A stretch of DNA of 33,352 bases. Source: a virus. The stretch covers positions 1 to 33,352 of IMG/VR virus record IMGVR_UViG_3300041809_000780; one strand, written 5' to 3'. The notes beneath the pieces were generated by a model. The model was not told where the DNA came from, did no database searches, and worked only from the letters and a program-made list of their open reading frames with translations. This document shows, one piece after another, positions 20,140 to 27,430 of this stretch (position 1 is its first letter; each line of letters starts with the position of its first letter). A program made the translations under genes and the position numbers.

Positions 20140-20368
20140 CCAGCAAATTATGGATGGATTGCGGGATAAGAACCCGAATGCGACGGAGAAAGACGTTGCC
20201 GCGTACCGCCGTTTCATGCGCTGCTTCGACTGCGAGGACGCTGAGACTTACGATGACGCCCAAGAGCGAATCTTGCTTTCGATGGACATGATGAGCGATG
20301 CGGTCGATTCGGCTCCGAACCGGTTCGAGGCTCACCGCATTCTCCGGGAAAGGCTCGCGAAATTATGA
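20129..20368 (+). CDS. 79-residue acidic helical protein
   Basis: Shine-Dalgarno GAGAAGGAAC; overlaps the previous gene by 11 bases and the next by ATGA. Mostly helical and acidic (T-E-K-D-V-A-A-Y-R-R-F-M-R-C-F-D-C-E-D-A-E). C-F-D-C is the only Cys pair. No family recognised. Confidence 0.6.
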   Translation: MLSDQQIMDGLRDKNPNATEKDVAAYRRFMRCFDCEDAETYDDAQERILLSMDMMSDAVDSAPNRFEAHRILRERLAKL

Positions 20369-20577
20369 CCATCGCCTGGTACTGCAGGGGATGCGGCTGG
20401 AAGGGAAGCACGGCGAACGCTGCCTTCATGCACAGGGACGGCGGAAGCGAACACCTGGTCAGGCCGCTGACGGACTCCGAGGCTCTGGCGATGGGGCTGG
20501 AGCCGCCGTTCCGGGAGGACGGAATCTCGAAGCACTGGCTCGAACAGGAACTCCACGAGTTCGGAGTGAAGCTGTGA
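20365..20577 (+). CDS. 70-residue zinc-ribbon-like protein
   Basis: ATGA overlap upstream, GTGA overlap downstream. W-Y-C-R-G-C-G-W-K-G at the start and H-R-D-G-G-S-E-H further on could bind zinc as Cys-Cys-His-His. The C-terminal helix has L-E-Q-E-L-H-E-F. Unknown target. Confidence 0.6.
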   Translation: MTIAWYCRGCGWKGSTANAAFMHRDGGSEHLVRPLTDSEALAMGLEPPFREDGISKHWLEQELHEFGVKL

Positions 20578-20768
20578 AGCGGCCGCTTAAGTATTGCAAC
20601 TACTGCAAACTCGAAAAGGACGTGAACTGCTTCAGCCCTAAGATGTGGCAACTGGAGCGCGGGTCAAGAATTTGCTGCTCCTGCGTTCGCGACAGGAAGC
20701 AGCGCAGCAGGAACCCGAACGCCGGGCGAGACTACTGGAGTCGGACGATGCCGAGCGTGATGCGATGA
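20574..20768 (+). CDS. 64-residue zinc protein with basic tail
   Basis: GTG start overlaps the upstream stop. C-N-Y-C-K-L-E-K-D, a F-S-P-K-M-W spacer and C-C-S-C-V-R-D-R-K-Q-R form a two-knuckle zinc site with a basic tail, like the zinc half of HNH proteins but without the catalytic His/Asn pattern. Overlaps the exonuclease gene by ATGA, so it may be a DNA-binding partner. Confidence 0.6.
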   Translation: MKRPLKYCNYCKLEKDVNCFSPKMWQLERGSRICCSCVRDRKQRSRNPNAGRDYWSRTMPSVMR

Positions 20769-21361
20769 TCACAGATTTCAAATTCGACCGCGCCAAGCAC
20801 GAGTTCAGCATCGGCGGAGTCAGGCGTCCTTCGATCACGCAAGTCTTAGCCGCATCTGGAATCTGCGACTTCTCTTTCGTTGCAGAGGACGTTCGCATCC
20901 ATGCGATGAACCGTGGAAAGTCCGTCCACTGGATGCTGCAGCTTGAGGACGAAGGATTGCTGAACTACCGTAAGGTTCCGCGCTCCTTGCTCGGATACCG
21001 CCGCGCTTATAAGACATGGAAAGAAAATAGTGGATTCGTCCCATTATTGATCGAGAAGCCGATGGCATCGGCTCTGGGTTACTGTGGGATTCCAGACCGT
21101 TACGGCAAGTTGCCACTTTGGCAACATGTGGTTGTGGAATTCAAGACAGGAGCGATAGCAGAGTGGACCCGTTTTCAACTCGCTGCCCAGTGCGTCTTGA
21201 TCCAGCCGAACATCTCTCTGGCACGGACGATAAGAAGAATAGGATTGAGTCTCTTACCGGACGGAGATTACAAAGTAAAAGAGTTTCCGTTGGCATCATT
21301 TGACAGCGACATATCTAGGTTCATCGAAGAATTGAGGAAAATGAATGGCAACTACGATTGA
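20765..21361 (+). CDS. PD-(D/E)XK nuclease, RecB/Cas4-like exonuclease
   Basis: 198 residues from ATG 20765. Motifs follow the RecB-type nuclease fold: a helix with S-I-T-Q-V-L-A-A-S-G, G-K-S-V-H near residue 51-55, D111 in G-I-P-D-R-Y-G, E125-F-K127-T-G and Q138-L-A. These are the metal-binding and catalytic positions. Such proteins act as phage recombination exonucleases on DNA ends. The next two genes (coiled coil and nucleotidyltransferase-like) are coupled by overlaps. No RecT or Beta-type annealing protein is recognisable nearby. Confidence 0.8.
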   Translation: MITDFKFDRAKHEFSIGGVRRPSITQVLAASGICDFSFVAEDVRIHAMNRGKSVHWMLQLEDEGLLNYRKVPRSLLGYRRAYKTWKENSGFVPLLIEKPMASALGYCGIPDRYGKLPLWQHVVVEFKTGAIAEWTRFQLAAQCVLIQPNISLARTIRRIGLSLLPDGDYKVKEFPLASFDSDISRFIEELRKMNGNYD

Positions 21362-22037
21362 TCAGGAACAGGAACTAAAACAGGAAGCATTGACGGTCAC
21401 GCAAAAGGCCGCGCTCGCCAAGATCACAGACCAGCCTTCATATGATTCAGCGTCAGCGCTGCTTTTGGAACAAATCATCCCTTTCCGCAAGCGATGGGCG
21501 GAGTACTGGAATCCGCTCAAGAAGGCGGCCTACGATTCGTGGAAGGCGATCACTGCGAAGTTCGAGGAAGGCGACGCGCCAGCCGCGCAAGCGGAACGCG
21601 TTGTGAAAGCCGCGATAGTCGCGTGGGATATGGAGCAAGAACGCATCCGGCAGGAAGCGCAGCGCAAGGCTCAAGAGGAAGCCGAGCGGCTGGCGAAGGA
21701 AGAACAGTTGAAAGCAGCCATCGCAGCAGAACAGGCGGGAGCTTCGAAGGAACTGGTGGACGACATCTTCTCGGCTCCGGTCGCCGTCGTGGCCGCTCCG
21801 GTCGCACCGACCTACCAGCGGGCCGCCGGCATCTCTAAAATGCGCGAGAACTGGTCGGCAGAAGTGACTGACATCGCTAAACTGGTGAAGGCCGTCGCTG
21901 CCGGGAAAGTTTCTTACGAGTACATCCTGCCGAACCAAGTCGCGTTGAACGCTAGGGCGAAGGCAGACAAGAGCACCATGAATATACCGGGAGTGATCGC
22001 CCGAAACATTCCAGTGATCGCGGGACGTGTGAAATGA
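21345..22037 (+). CDS. Phage coiled-coil protein of the recombination cluster
   Basis: 230 residues, with Shine-Dalgarno GAGGAAA inside the exonuclease end. Residues 10-80 (L-T-V-T-Q-K-A-A-L-A-K-I-T-D, S-Y-D-S-A-S-A-L-L, I-I-P-F-R-K-R-W, K-A-A-Y-D-S-W-K-A-I) match a pattern common beside phage recombination genes. A long charged coiled coil (about 95-140) and a β-rich end (I-L-P-N-Q-V-A-L-N) follow. It is probably a structural or ssDNA-handling partner of the exonuclease; the activity is not known. Confidence 0.7.
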   Translation: MATTIDQEQELKQEALTVTQKAALAKITDQPSYDSASALLLEQIIPFRKRWAEYWNPLKKAAYDSWKAITAKFEEGDAPAAQAERVVKAAIVAWDMEQERIRQEAQRKAQEEAERLAKEEQLKAAIAAEQAGASKELVDDIFSAPVAVVAAPVAPTYQRAAGISKMRENWSAEVTDIAKLVKAVAAGKVSYEYILPNQVALNARAKADKSTMNIPGVIARNIPVIAGRVK

Positions 22038-22999
22038 CAGAGCACAAGCACGGCATGAAGACGAAGACGATCAAAAGCATAATCCGCCGCAAGGTCGATG
22101 GCTGGCTGGAAACCATTGAAGACGCCGCACTAAAAGAGAAGTTGTCGAAAGGCGTGATCGTCACCGGCGGTTCGATTGCTTCTATGCTGCTCGGGGAAGA
22201 AGTGAATGACTTCGATCTGTACTTCCGAGATCATGACACGACGCTCGCAGTGGCGAACTACTGCTTAGCGCGGTTTAAGCCCGGGAAGAAGAACGGGATC
22301 GACGTTCCGCTGAGCATCCTTGACGACGGGACTCGCATCAAGGTTGTCTGCAAATCTGCAGGCATCGCGAGTGCAGAAGGAACCGAGAAGCCGTACCAAT
22401 ATTTCGAGGGAGCACCGGACGAGAATGCGGCAGCCTACGTCGGAGAAGTCATCCAAGACCCCGCGCAGATTGAAGATACTCACCAAGAGATCGAAGCCAA
22501 GGCGCTGGCAACGGAAGACGAGAAGGACAAGCCGAAGCACCGGCCTGTATTCATGACTTCGAACGCGATCACGCTGAGCGGTAAAATCCAGCTCATCCTC
22601 AGATTCTACGGAGAACCGGACGAGATACACGCGAACTACGACTTCGTCCACTGCACTAATTATTGGAAAAGTTGGGACAGCGAACTCGTGCTCCGACCAG
22701 CAGCTCTTGAATCTCTCTTGGCGCGGGAATTGCGCTACGTCGGGAGTAAGTACCCGATCTGCTCAGTCGTGCGATTGCGAAAGTTCATCGAGCGCGGATG
22801 GAGAGTCAATGCGGGGCAGATTCTTAAGATGGTGATGCAGATCAGCGAATTGAACCTGAAGGACTTGAATGTGCTCGAAGATCAGTTGACCGGTGTAGAC
22901 ACTGCTTACTTCGTTCAACTCATCGAGCGGTTGAAAGAGAAGGACCCCGAGAAGGTGGACGCAGCATATTTGGTCGAGATCATCAACAGGATTTTCTAA
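22034..22999 (+). CDS. Nucleotidyltransferase-like phage protein
   Basis: 321 residues, ATGA overlap upstream. V-T-G-G-S-I-A-S-M-L at 43-52 and N-D-F-D-L-Y at 58-63 give the G-G-S ... D-x-D signature of polymerase-β-type nucleotidyltransferases. The middle has an acidic insertion (about 130-175). Then come A-I-T-L-S-G-K-I-Q-L-I-L-R and Y-D-F-V-H, conserved in a phage family usually called nucleotidyltransferase. The C-terminal third is helical. The substrate is unknown. A palindrome variant lies at 22348. Confidence 0.7.
   Translation: MTEHKHGMKTKTIKSIIRRKVDGWLETIEDAALKEKLSKGVIVTGGSIASMLLGEEVNDFDLYFRDHDTTLAVANYCLARFKPGKKNGIDVPLSILDDGTRIKVVCKSAGIASAEGTEKPYQYFEGAPDENAAAYVGEVIQDPAQIEDTHQEIEAKALATEDEKDKPKHRPVFMTSNAITLSGKIQLILRFYGEPDEIHANYDFVHCTNYWKSWDSELVLRPAALESLLARELRYVGSKYPICSVVRLRKFIERGWRVNAGQILKMVMQISELNLKDLNVLEDQLTGVDTAYFVQLIERLKEKDPEKVDAAYLVEIINRIF
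22348..22361 (+). repeat. Dispersed palindrome, spacer variant (CTGCAAATCTGCAG)
   Basis: Both arms perfect, spacer AATC, sense orientation. Inside the nucleotidyltransferase-like gene, read as Cys-Lys-Ser-Ala. Confidence 0.85.
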
Positions 23000-23001
23000 T
23001 C

Positions 23002-23457
23002 ATGGCGAAGAAACACGGGCACAACAGCAGTCCCGGAAAGAGTCCGACTTACACGAGTTGGGAACACATGATCGGTCGTTGTACCAATTCGCGTAACTCG
23101 TGTTGGGAACACTACGGTGGACGCGGGATTACAGTATGTGAGCGATGGCGGAAGTTCGAGAACTTCCTCGCTGACATGGGCGAGCGCCCTAAAGGGACAA
23201 CGTTAGAACGGTGCAATACAGACGGGAATTACGAACCACAGAATTGTCGATGGGCCACGCGGGCAGAACAGCAGAATAATCGGCGAGATAACGTTGTCAT
23301 CGAATACAACGACGTGCGCCGAACCGTGAAAGAGTGGGCCGACGTTCTCGGTATCAATAAGACTACTTTAGATTTTCGTATCCGCAGAGGGTGGACTGCG
23401 AAAAGAGCAATCGAGAAAGCAATAGATTCTAACCATACAGCACCAAGAGGAGCATGA
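23002..23457 (+). CDS. Homing-type HNH/AP2 endonuclease-like protein
   Basis: 151 residues. The sequence follows a widespread phage pattern: P-T-Y-T-S-W, R-C-T-N, Y-G-G-R-G-I-T-V-C-E-R-W, F-E-N-F-L-A-D-M-G-E-R-P-K-G-T-T-L-E-R, N-Y-E-P-Q-N-C-R-W-A-T, then a C-terminal helix-turn-helix (V-K-E-W-A-D-V-L-G-I-N-K-T-T-L). This is the free-standing endonuclease family with a DNA-binding tail. It sits between the nucleotidyltransferase-like and RDF-like genes and may be a mobile insertion. Confidence 0.8.
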   Translation: MAKKHGHNSSPGKSPTYTSWEHMIGRCTNSRNSCWEHYGGRGITVCERWRKFENFLADMGERPKGTTLERCNTDGNYEPQNCRWATRAEQQNNRRDNVVIEYNDVRRTVKEWADVLGINKTTLDFRIRRGWTAKRAIEKAIDSNHTAPRGA

Positions 23458-23459
23458 AT

Positions 23460-24785
23460 ATGATTAAAGGAATTACTGCGACCGAAGACGGTATCCCGAT
23501 TCAACGCTTGTCTGTCTCAACAAAAGTAGCAATAGGGTTGCCTCCGAGTACTATCGAAGGGCGCAAAGCTCCGGTAAAGCTCGATCATTTTGTTTTTTTG
23601 AGGAAATCGAGCGCGGCCCAGAATGCGTGGGAGGTTGATCCTGACTTGACTAAAGTCTATGGAACGAAATGTCGAGAGTTTGAAGTCGTTCTTCTTGACG
23701 ATGATATCGAGAATGTTTTCCCGACAAAGTTGGCGTGGTTCACGGCGTCTGAATGTAAGTGTTTCGGAAATGGAGATGTAGCCACCAGAAGGACCGCGGA
23801 GCACCCGGACGGGCAACCGTGGACGCCGTGCGGGAAGTCTTGTCCGGACTTCGAGCGCGGAGATTGCAAGCCGTCGGGCGACTTGCGCTTCATGCTGGCC
23901 GCGTTCCCGAAGCTCGGATCGGTGGCGCGCATTCACACCGGGTCGTACCGGAGCATCATGCAAATCTCTTCCAGCATCCAGCAGATTCAGACGATCACCG
24001 GGGGGAGGCTGGCGGGCATCAGGGCCAAGCTAGTCGTCAGGCCGGAGAAGACGAGTTACATGTCCGAAAAAGACAACAAGCGCCACTCGACGACGATCTA
24101 TGCCTTGAACTTGGAGATTCAGGCAGCGGGCATCAGCGAGCTGATCGGGCGGATGACGGACCATGCGAGGCTGTTCGAGCAGACGCGGAAGATGCTCGGC
24201 ACTGGGAGGATAGAGGTGGTCGAGGACGACAACGAACGGGCCGAGGAGATCGCGCCGGAGTTCTACCCTGCCGCGAACATCGCCCCGGTGACCTTCCCGA
24301 AGCCGGACGAGACCGAAGAGATCGTCGAGCCGAAGAAGCAGCCGAACATGGACGTCAAGTGCGGGAACTGCGGCGGCGTGAACGGCCACGAGCCGGACTG
24401 CAAATATGCAGCGAAGGCGGAGCAGGACAGGCTGACCTCGAAGCCGACGAACCACCGCGCCTACTCTCTAATTGGAGTGGAAAAAAAAACAATCAACAAA
24501 AAGACGATGCTTCAACTCGAAGTGCTCACGAACGAAGGAAAGGGTTATCTTTGCATCTGGCACAAATCGCTGCACAAGTATTTCGAACAGCGCGGCGAGA
24601 TAAAGCCTGCATTGGCGATGAGAGCCGAAGTCTCGGAGCACGAAAAGAACGGGAAACTGTTCGTTCATGTCGAGCATCTTTTGGAACTCGGAGGTCAGGT
24701 ATTCGTCGATGACTCTCCGGCGGAGCAAGGCGTGGTCGAAGCTGACCCGCTGGACGGAGAGTCTTTGTTCGGAGCGAGTGAATGA
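23460..24785 (+). CDS. Gp3-like recombination directionality factor family protein
   Basis: 441 residues from ATG 23460, chosen because AGAGGAG lies seven bases upstream; ATG 23454 adds two residues. The first 270 residues follow the Gp3-like RDF pattern: I-K-G-I, L-D-H-F-V-F, C-F-G-N-G-D-V-A-T-R-R, C ... C zinc ligands, L-R-F-M-L-A-A-F-P-K-L-G, I-H-T-G-S-Y-R-S-I-M. RDFs of this type switch serine integrases to excision. The extra C-terminus has C-G-N-C-G-G-V-N-G-H-E-P-D-C and an OB-like β segment ending in an acidic tail. No integrase is in the window. A palindrome variant lies at 24398. Confidence 0.7.
   Translation: MIKGITATEDGIPIQRLSVSTKVAIGLPPSTIEGRKAPVKLDHFVFLRKSSAAQNAWEVDPDLTKVYGTKCREFEVVLLDDDIENVFPTKLAWFTASECKCFGNGDVATRRTAEHPDGQPWTPCGKSCPDFERGDCKPSGDLRFMLAAFPKLGSVARIHTGSYRSIMQISSSIQQIQTITGGRLAGIRAKLVVRPEKTSYMSEKDNKRHSTTIYALNLEIQAAGISELIGRMTDHARLFEQTRKMLGTGRIEVVEDDNERAEEIAPEFYPAANIAPVTFPKPDETEEIVEPKKQPNMDVKCGNCGGVNGHEPDCKYAAKAEQDRLTSKPTNHRAYSLIGVEKKTINKKTMLQLEVLTNEGKGYLCIWHKSLHKYFEQRGEIKPALAMRAEVSEHEKNGKLFVHVEHLLELGGQVFVDDSPAEQGVVEADPLDGESLFGASE
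24398..24411 (+). repeat. Dispersed palindrome, spacer variant (CTGCAAATATGCAG)
   Basis: Both arms perfect, spacer AATA, sense orientation. Within the RDF-like gene, next to its zinc-ribbon codons (Cys-Lys-Tyr-Ala). Confidence 0.85.
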
Positions 24786-24985
24786 CGAGCGAAGCATGGC
24801 CGAATCGGTCAGAAATACCCGACGGCTGGAAACTCGTCACGCACGGCAAGACGCGCGGCGGCGACAAGTATTGGTGGGCATCGCAGCGTGCTTGGATTCC
24901 GGTTGGATATTCGGACGACACGCAAGGCGCAGATGTCCGCGAAAAGGACATGCCTTACGTCATCAGAAAAGGCGGGAGCGAGTGA
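24782..24985 (+). CDS. 67-residue protein, unknown
   Basis: ATGA overlap upstream and GTGA downstream. Trp-rich with P-D-G-W-K-L-V, Y-W-W-A-S-Q-R-A-W-I-P-V and a basic tail. Compact β pattern, no cysteines. No family recognised. Confidence 0.6.
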   Translation: MTSEAWPNRSEIPDGWKLVTHGKTRGGDKYWWASQRAWIPVGYSDDTQGADVREKDMPYVIRKGGSE

Positions 24986-25239
24986 ACGGTACTTCTACAA
25001 TCCGCTGGCTGTACGACTTGGAGATTGGCGGGAAGCCGGCGGCGTTCAAGTGCCTGCTCTGTCCTATTTGCCTGGTGGAGACTTGCAAGGTTCACCACAA
25101 CAATAGCGAATGCGGCTTCGTGTGCAAGAGTCTTCGAGGAATGAAGCAGCACCAGAGGATCGTCCACGACTTTGTTCCGCAGAAGCGAATCGAATTCACG
25201 AAAGCAGACCTCGCGGTACAGGACGGCAAGAGAGAGTAA
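24982..25239 (+). CDS. 85-residue zinc-finger protein
   Basis: GTG overlapping the upstream stop. C-L-L-C-P-I-C, C-K-V-H-H and C-G-F-V-C-K-S-L-R-G-M-K-Q-H-Q-R-I-V-H make at least two zinc sites. The last is a C2H2-like finger with a short loop, a known DNA-binding design in some prokaryotic regulators. It is followed by the RNA-like element at 25250, so it is the last gene before a transcription or translation control point. Confidence 0.65.
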   Translation: MNGTSTIRWLYDLEIGGKPAAFKCLLCPICLVETCKVHHNNSECGFVCKSLRGMKQHQRIVHDFVPQKRIEFTKADLAVQDGKRE

Positions 25240-25249
25240 ATTTTACACA

Positions 25250-25353
25250 GTAGGACGGCTAGGAAGCGATATAAGGCTTCGGGAGAGAAAAGGGGAAGCT
25301 AGACAGCGTCCGGGGGCTGGCGAGCGACCCTGGGGCCGTGTCCTAGCTCCTAC
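25250..25353 (+). ncRNA. Candidate structured RNA or leader element
   Basis: A long closing stem: GTAGGA (25250-25255) with TCCTAC (25348-25353) and GCTAGGA (25258-25264) with TCCTAGC (25341-25347), only a two-base CG bulge between. Inside are two hairpins: GGCTTC/GAAGCT (25275-25280 with 25295-25300) and CCGGGG/CCCTGG (25310-25315 with 25328-25333, one G-U) capped by GCT-GGCG-AGC. AAGGGG of the next gene starts two bases after the stem. ACGGC/GCCGT (25255-25259 with 25335-25339) offers a competing pairing. No tRNA T-loop or known riboswitch core is seen. Confidence 0.6.
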
Positions 25354-25368
25354 GAAGGGGTTTTAGAG

Positions 25369-25530
25369 ATGATCAGAGTCACCATAATGAAAGTTCTCAA
25401 AGATTCGGTGATAGACGAGCAGGACGCGGCGGACATGACGGACGAGCAGATAATCGAAGTCTGCTTGGAAGACGTGCTCGACTGCGTTCTGGATGGCGCC
25501 ACGTGGAAGATAGAGCGCGGGATAAAGTGA
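25369..25530 (+). CDS. 53-residue acidic protein behind the structured element
   Basis: ATG 25369 with AAGGGG nine bases upstream. V-T-I-M-K-V-L-K-D-S-V-I-D-E-Q-D-A-A-D-M-T-D-E-Q-I-I-E is helical and acidic, with two Cys in the middle. The stop is followed at once by a consensus palindrome. If the upstream element is cis-acting, this is its target. Function unknown. Confidence 0.6.
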   Translation: MIRVTIMKVLKDSVIDEQDAADMTDEQIIEVCLEDVLDCVLDGATWKIERGIK

Positions 25531-25544
25531 CTGCAAACTTGCAG
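25531..25544 (+). repeat. Dispersed palindrome, consensus copy
   Basis: CTGCAAACTTGCAG in the gap after the stop at 25528-25530, followed by CCGGAAGGAGAG, the ribosome site of the next gene. Confidence 0.9.
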
Positions 25545-25561
25545 CCGGAAGGAGAGCAACG

Positions 25562-25891
25562 ATGAACGTGATCATCGAAAAAAAGGTGTTCGAGTCCAAT
25601 TCACCGGATCGCGGGTTCACTGTCAAGGCTCACTACCTGAAAGAGCCGAAAGGCGATGCTCTGGTCGAGATTCTCCGCGACGGAGAGCCATACCGGAGAT
25701 TCCTGTATCCGGCCTACAAAGTTTGGAACATCGCTGCTCACTTCAACGACATCGTGGATTCAGAAATTGCTGGTAACTGCGAAGGGTACGATCTTGCCGG
25801 ATGGACCGGGTTTAGCGTCGTATGGCCGCGGACGGTTTCCGAGTGGGACCTGCTGAGCGACGACATGATGTACGAGGTGGAAGGAAGATGA
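25562..25891 (+). CDS. 109-residue protein, unknown
   Basis: Strong GAAGGAGAG ribosome site directly after the palindrome at 25531. β-rich start (N-V-I-I-E-K-K-V-F-E-S), L-V-E-I-L-R-D-G-E-P-Y-R-R-F-L-Y-P-A-Y, and a Trp-rich end. No Cys cluster or membrane segment. Overlaps the next gene by ATGA. Not recognised. Confidence 0.65.
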   Translation: MNVIIEKKVFESNSPDRGFTVKAHYLKEPKGDALVEILRDGEPYRRFLYPAYKVWNIAAHFNDIVDSEIAGNCEGYDLAGWTGFSVVWPRTVSEWDLLSDDMMYEVEGR

Positions 25892-26112
25892 AACCACATA
25901 TTACTAGAGTTAGCGATAAGTGGATCGTAGTGATCGAGTACGAAGATCATAAGCTGTTTACGGACTGCGACTCATTTGCCCGCGCCGCAAAATATGCTTT
26001 CATGATCAGTCACATAGGGCGCTATGATTCTCACTCGCTGAATTACCGCTGGCACAAACAATTAGACTACGGATTGTTGGACTTCTTAGAATTTAGGGAG
26101 TTGGTCGCATGA
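25888..26112 (+). CDS. 74-residue protein, unknown
   Basis: ATG 25888 (ATGA overlap). K-W-I-V-V-I-E-Y-E-D-H-K-L-F, then D-S-F-A-R-A-A-K-Y-A-F-M and an aromatic C-terminus. One β-hairpin plus helix pattern, no metal ligands. Codon choice is more A/T-rich than neighbours. Unknown. Confidence 0.6.
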   Translation: MKPHITRVSDKWIVVIEYEDHKLFTDCDSFARAAKYAFMISHIGRYDSHSLNYRWHKQLDYGLLDFLEFRELVA

Positions 26113-26333
26113 CTTCCACTTTCACCTGCACCCTGTGCCGCGAGACGTTCGAGTTCGTTACGGACGGAACCTGGACGCGCGCCGACGCGACAGCCGAGAT
26201 GGAATCTTACTTCGGCGCCGTCCCCGAATCGGAGTGGGACGTCGTGTGCGACGCCTGCTATGAACGGATCGACCCGGCTGACCATCCCGAGCAGGTCTCG
26301 GCCAGCATCCGGGAGTTGAAGGGGGATTGCTGA
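26109..26333 (+). CDS. 74-residue zinc-ribbon protein
   Basis: ATGA overlap upstream. C-T-L-C near the start and C-D-A-C-Y-E-R about 40 residues later form a zinc ribbon. It ends E-L-K-G-D-C, whose codons (GAGTTGAAGGGGGATT) double as Shine-Dalgarno for the next gene; the next gene ends with the same stretch. Confidence 0.65.
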   Translation: MTSTFTCTLCRETFEFVTDGTWTRADATAEMESYFGAVPESEWDVVCDACYERIDPADHPEQVSASIRELKGDC

Positions 26334-26579
26334 ATGAGAATCGAAATCATCACCTGTGACGGTTGCGGACAAGAGTTGAAACAGAGTCAGATATTCGCGC
26401 GCATTGGAATCGGACGCGAGCAGGATGTGCCGCGTTTTATCGCAATGGTTCCACCGTCCAGTGCTCTGCCGTATCAAGCTGCCGATGAGCCGCAAGAGGT
26501 TTGCAGTTGGGAATGCGGGGCGAAGATTCTGCGAGAGTTCATCTCTCACGGGGAATCAGAGTTGAAGGGGGATTCGTAG
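26334..26579 (+). CDS. 81-residue zinc-ribbon protein
   Basis: ATG directly after the previous stop. C-D-G-C-G near residue 8 and C-S-W-E-C-G near residue 57 are the likely zinc ligands. It ends E-L-K-G-D-S, parallel to the preceding protein. Single-base overlap with the GTG of the DUF5131 gene. Confidence 0.65.
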   Translation: MRIEIITCDGCGQELKQSQIFARIGIGREQDVPRFIAMVPPSSALPYQAADEPQEVCSWECGAKILREFISHGESELKGDS

Positions 26580-27337
26580 TGGCAGAGACAACTGGCATTT
26601 CTTGGACAGACGCGACGTTCAATCCGTGGTGGGGTTGCACGAAAGTGTCTCCAGGTTGCGATCACTGCTATGCTGAAGCCTTTGATAAGCGCGTCGGCGG
26701 AGCACACTGGGGCAAAGGCGAGTCACGCCGGATTATGAGCGATCATTACTGGAACGATCCTTTGCGCTGGGATAAGAAAGCCGCCAAGGAAAGCGTCAAG
26801 CGTAAAGTGTTCTGCGGTTCGATGTGCGACATAATGGACGACGAGGCTCCCGAAGGCCAGAGGGAGCGACTGTGGACGTTGATCGACCAGACCCCGAACC
26901 TCATCTGGCAACTGCTCACGAAGCGGCCGCAGCGTTACGAGCGTTACTTGCCGAAAGACTTCAAGCACAACAACGTGTGGTACGGAGCGACGGCTGAAAA
27001 TCAAGAGTTCTACGACATCCGCTACCCGATCATCTGCGAAGTCTCGATTCAGCGCGGCGGAGTGAACTGGATCAGCTACGAACCGGCGCTCGGTCCGGTC
27101 TCGATAGTGCAGAGTCCGTTGTCTGGCTTTTACTACAACGTGCCTCCGGACTGGATCATCTTCGGAGGAGAAAGTGGGCACGCTCGCCGACCGATGAAAC
27201 TGGAGTGGCTGATTAATCTTCGGGCAGAGTGCAAGGCTGTCGGGACCAAGCTGTTCGTCAAGCAGTTCTCGGCACTCACTCCCGCAGCTGGAAAAGCGCT
27301 GATACCTGCAAACTTGCAGATTCACGAATTTCCATAG
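26579..27337 (+). CDS. DUF5131 (phage Gp37/Gp68-like) protein
   Basis: 252 residues from GTG 26579, which gives the family's usual start (I-S-W-T-D-A-T-F-N-P-W-W-G-C). C20, C27 and C30 (C-x6-C-x2-C followed by Y-A-E) form a radical-SAM-like cluster motif. F-C-G-S-M-C-D, L-L-T-K-R-P, N-V-W-Y-G, Y-E-P-A-L-G-P and F-G-G-E-S-G-H-A-R-R-P are also family hallmarks. The family is common in phages; no reaction is established, and iron-sulfur or SAM-related modification chemistry is inferred. A consensus palindrome sits in its last codons. Confidence 0.85.
   Translation: MAETTGISWTDATFNPWWGCTKVSPGCDHCYAEAFDKRVGGAHWGKGESRRIMSDHYWNDPLRWDKKAAKESVKRKVFCGSMCDIMDDEAPEGQRERLWTLIDQTPNLIWQLLTKRPQRYERYLPKDFKHNNVWYGATAENQEFYDIRYPIICEVSIQRGGVNWISYEPALGPVSIVQSPLSGFYYNVPPDWIIFGGESGHARRPMKLEWLINLRAECKAVGTKLFVKQFSALTPAAGKALIPANLQIHEFP
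27306..27319 (+). repeat. Dispersed palindrome, consensus copy
   Basis: CTGCAAACTTGCAG near the end of the DUF5131 gene (Pro-Ala-Asn-Leu-Gln), about 70 bases before the replication promoter. Confidence 0.9.
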
Positions 27338-27374
27338 CGCGTGAAGGCCGCGTGTTTGCTCGGTGAAAAAGGGC

Positions 27375-27403
27375 TTTACTCTTGTCTGATAGAATTTTAG
27401 AAT
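27375..27403 (+). promoter_or_regulatory. Promoter of the replication module
   Basis: TTTACT (27375-27380), a 17-base spacer, TAGAAT (27398-27403). The -10 matches five of six. It would start transcription near 27410, upstream of the leader hairpin. Confidence 0.6.
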
Positions 27404-27430
27404 TTAACTGTCGCTGCCAAGTGACACTTC

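Noticed and set aside
25250-25353. tRNA or known riboswitch
   Set aside because: No T-loop GGTTCRA, no 7-pair acceptor with CCA-type end and no riboswitch core motif I recognise; kept only as an unnamed structured candidate.
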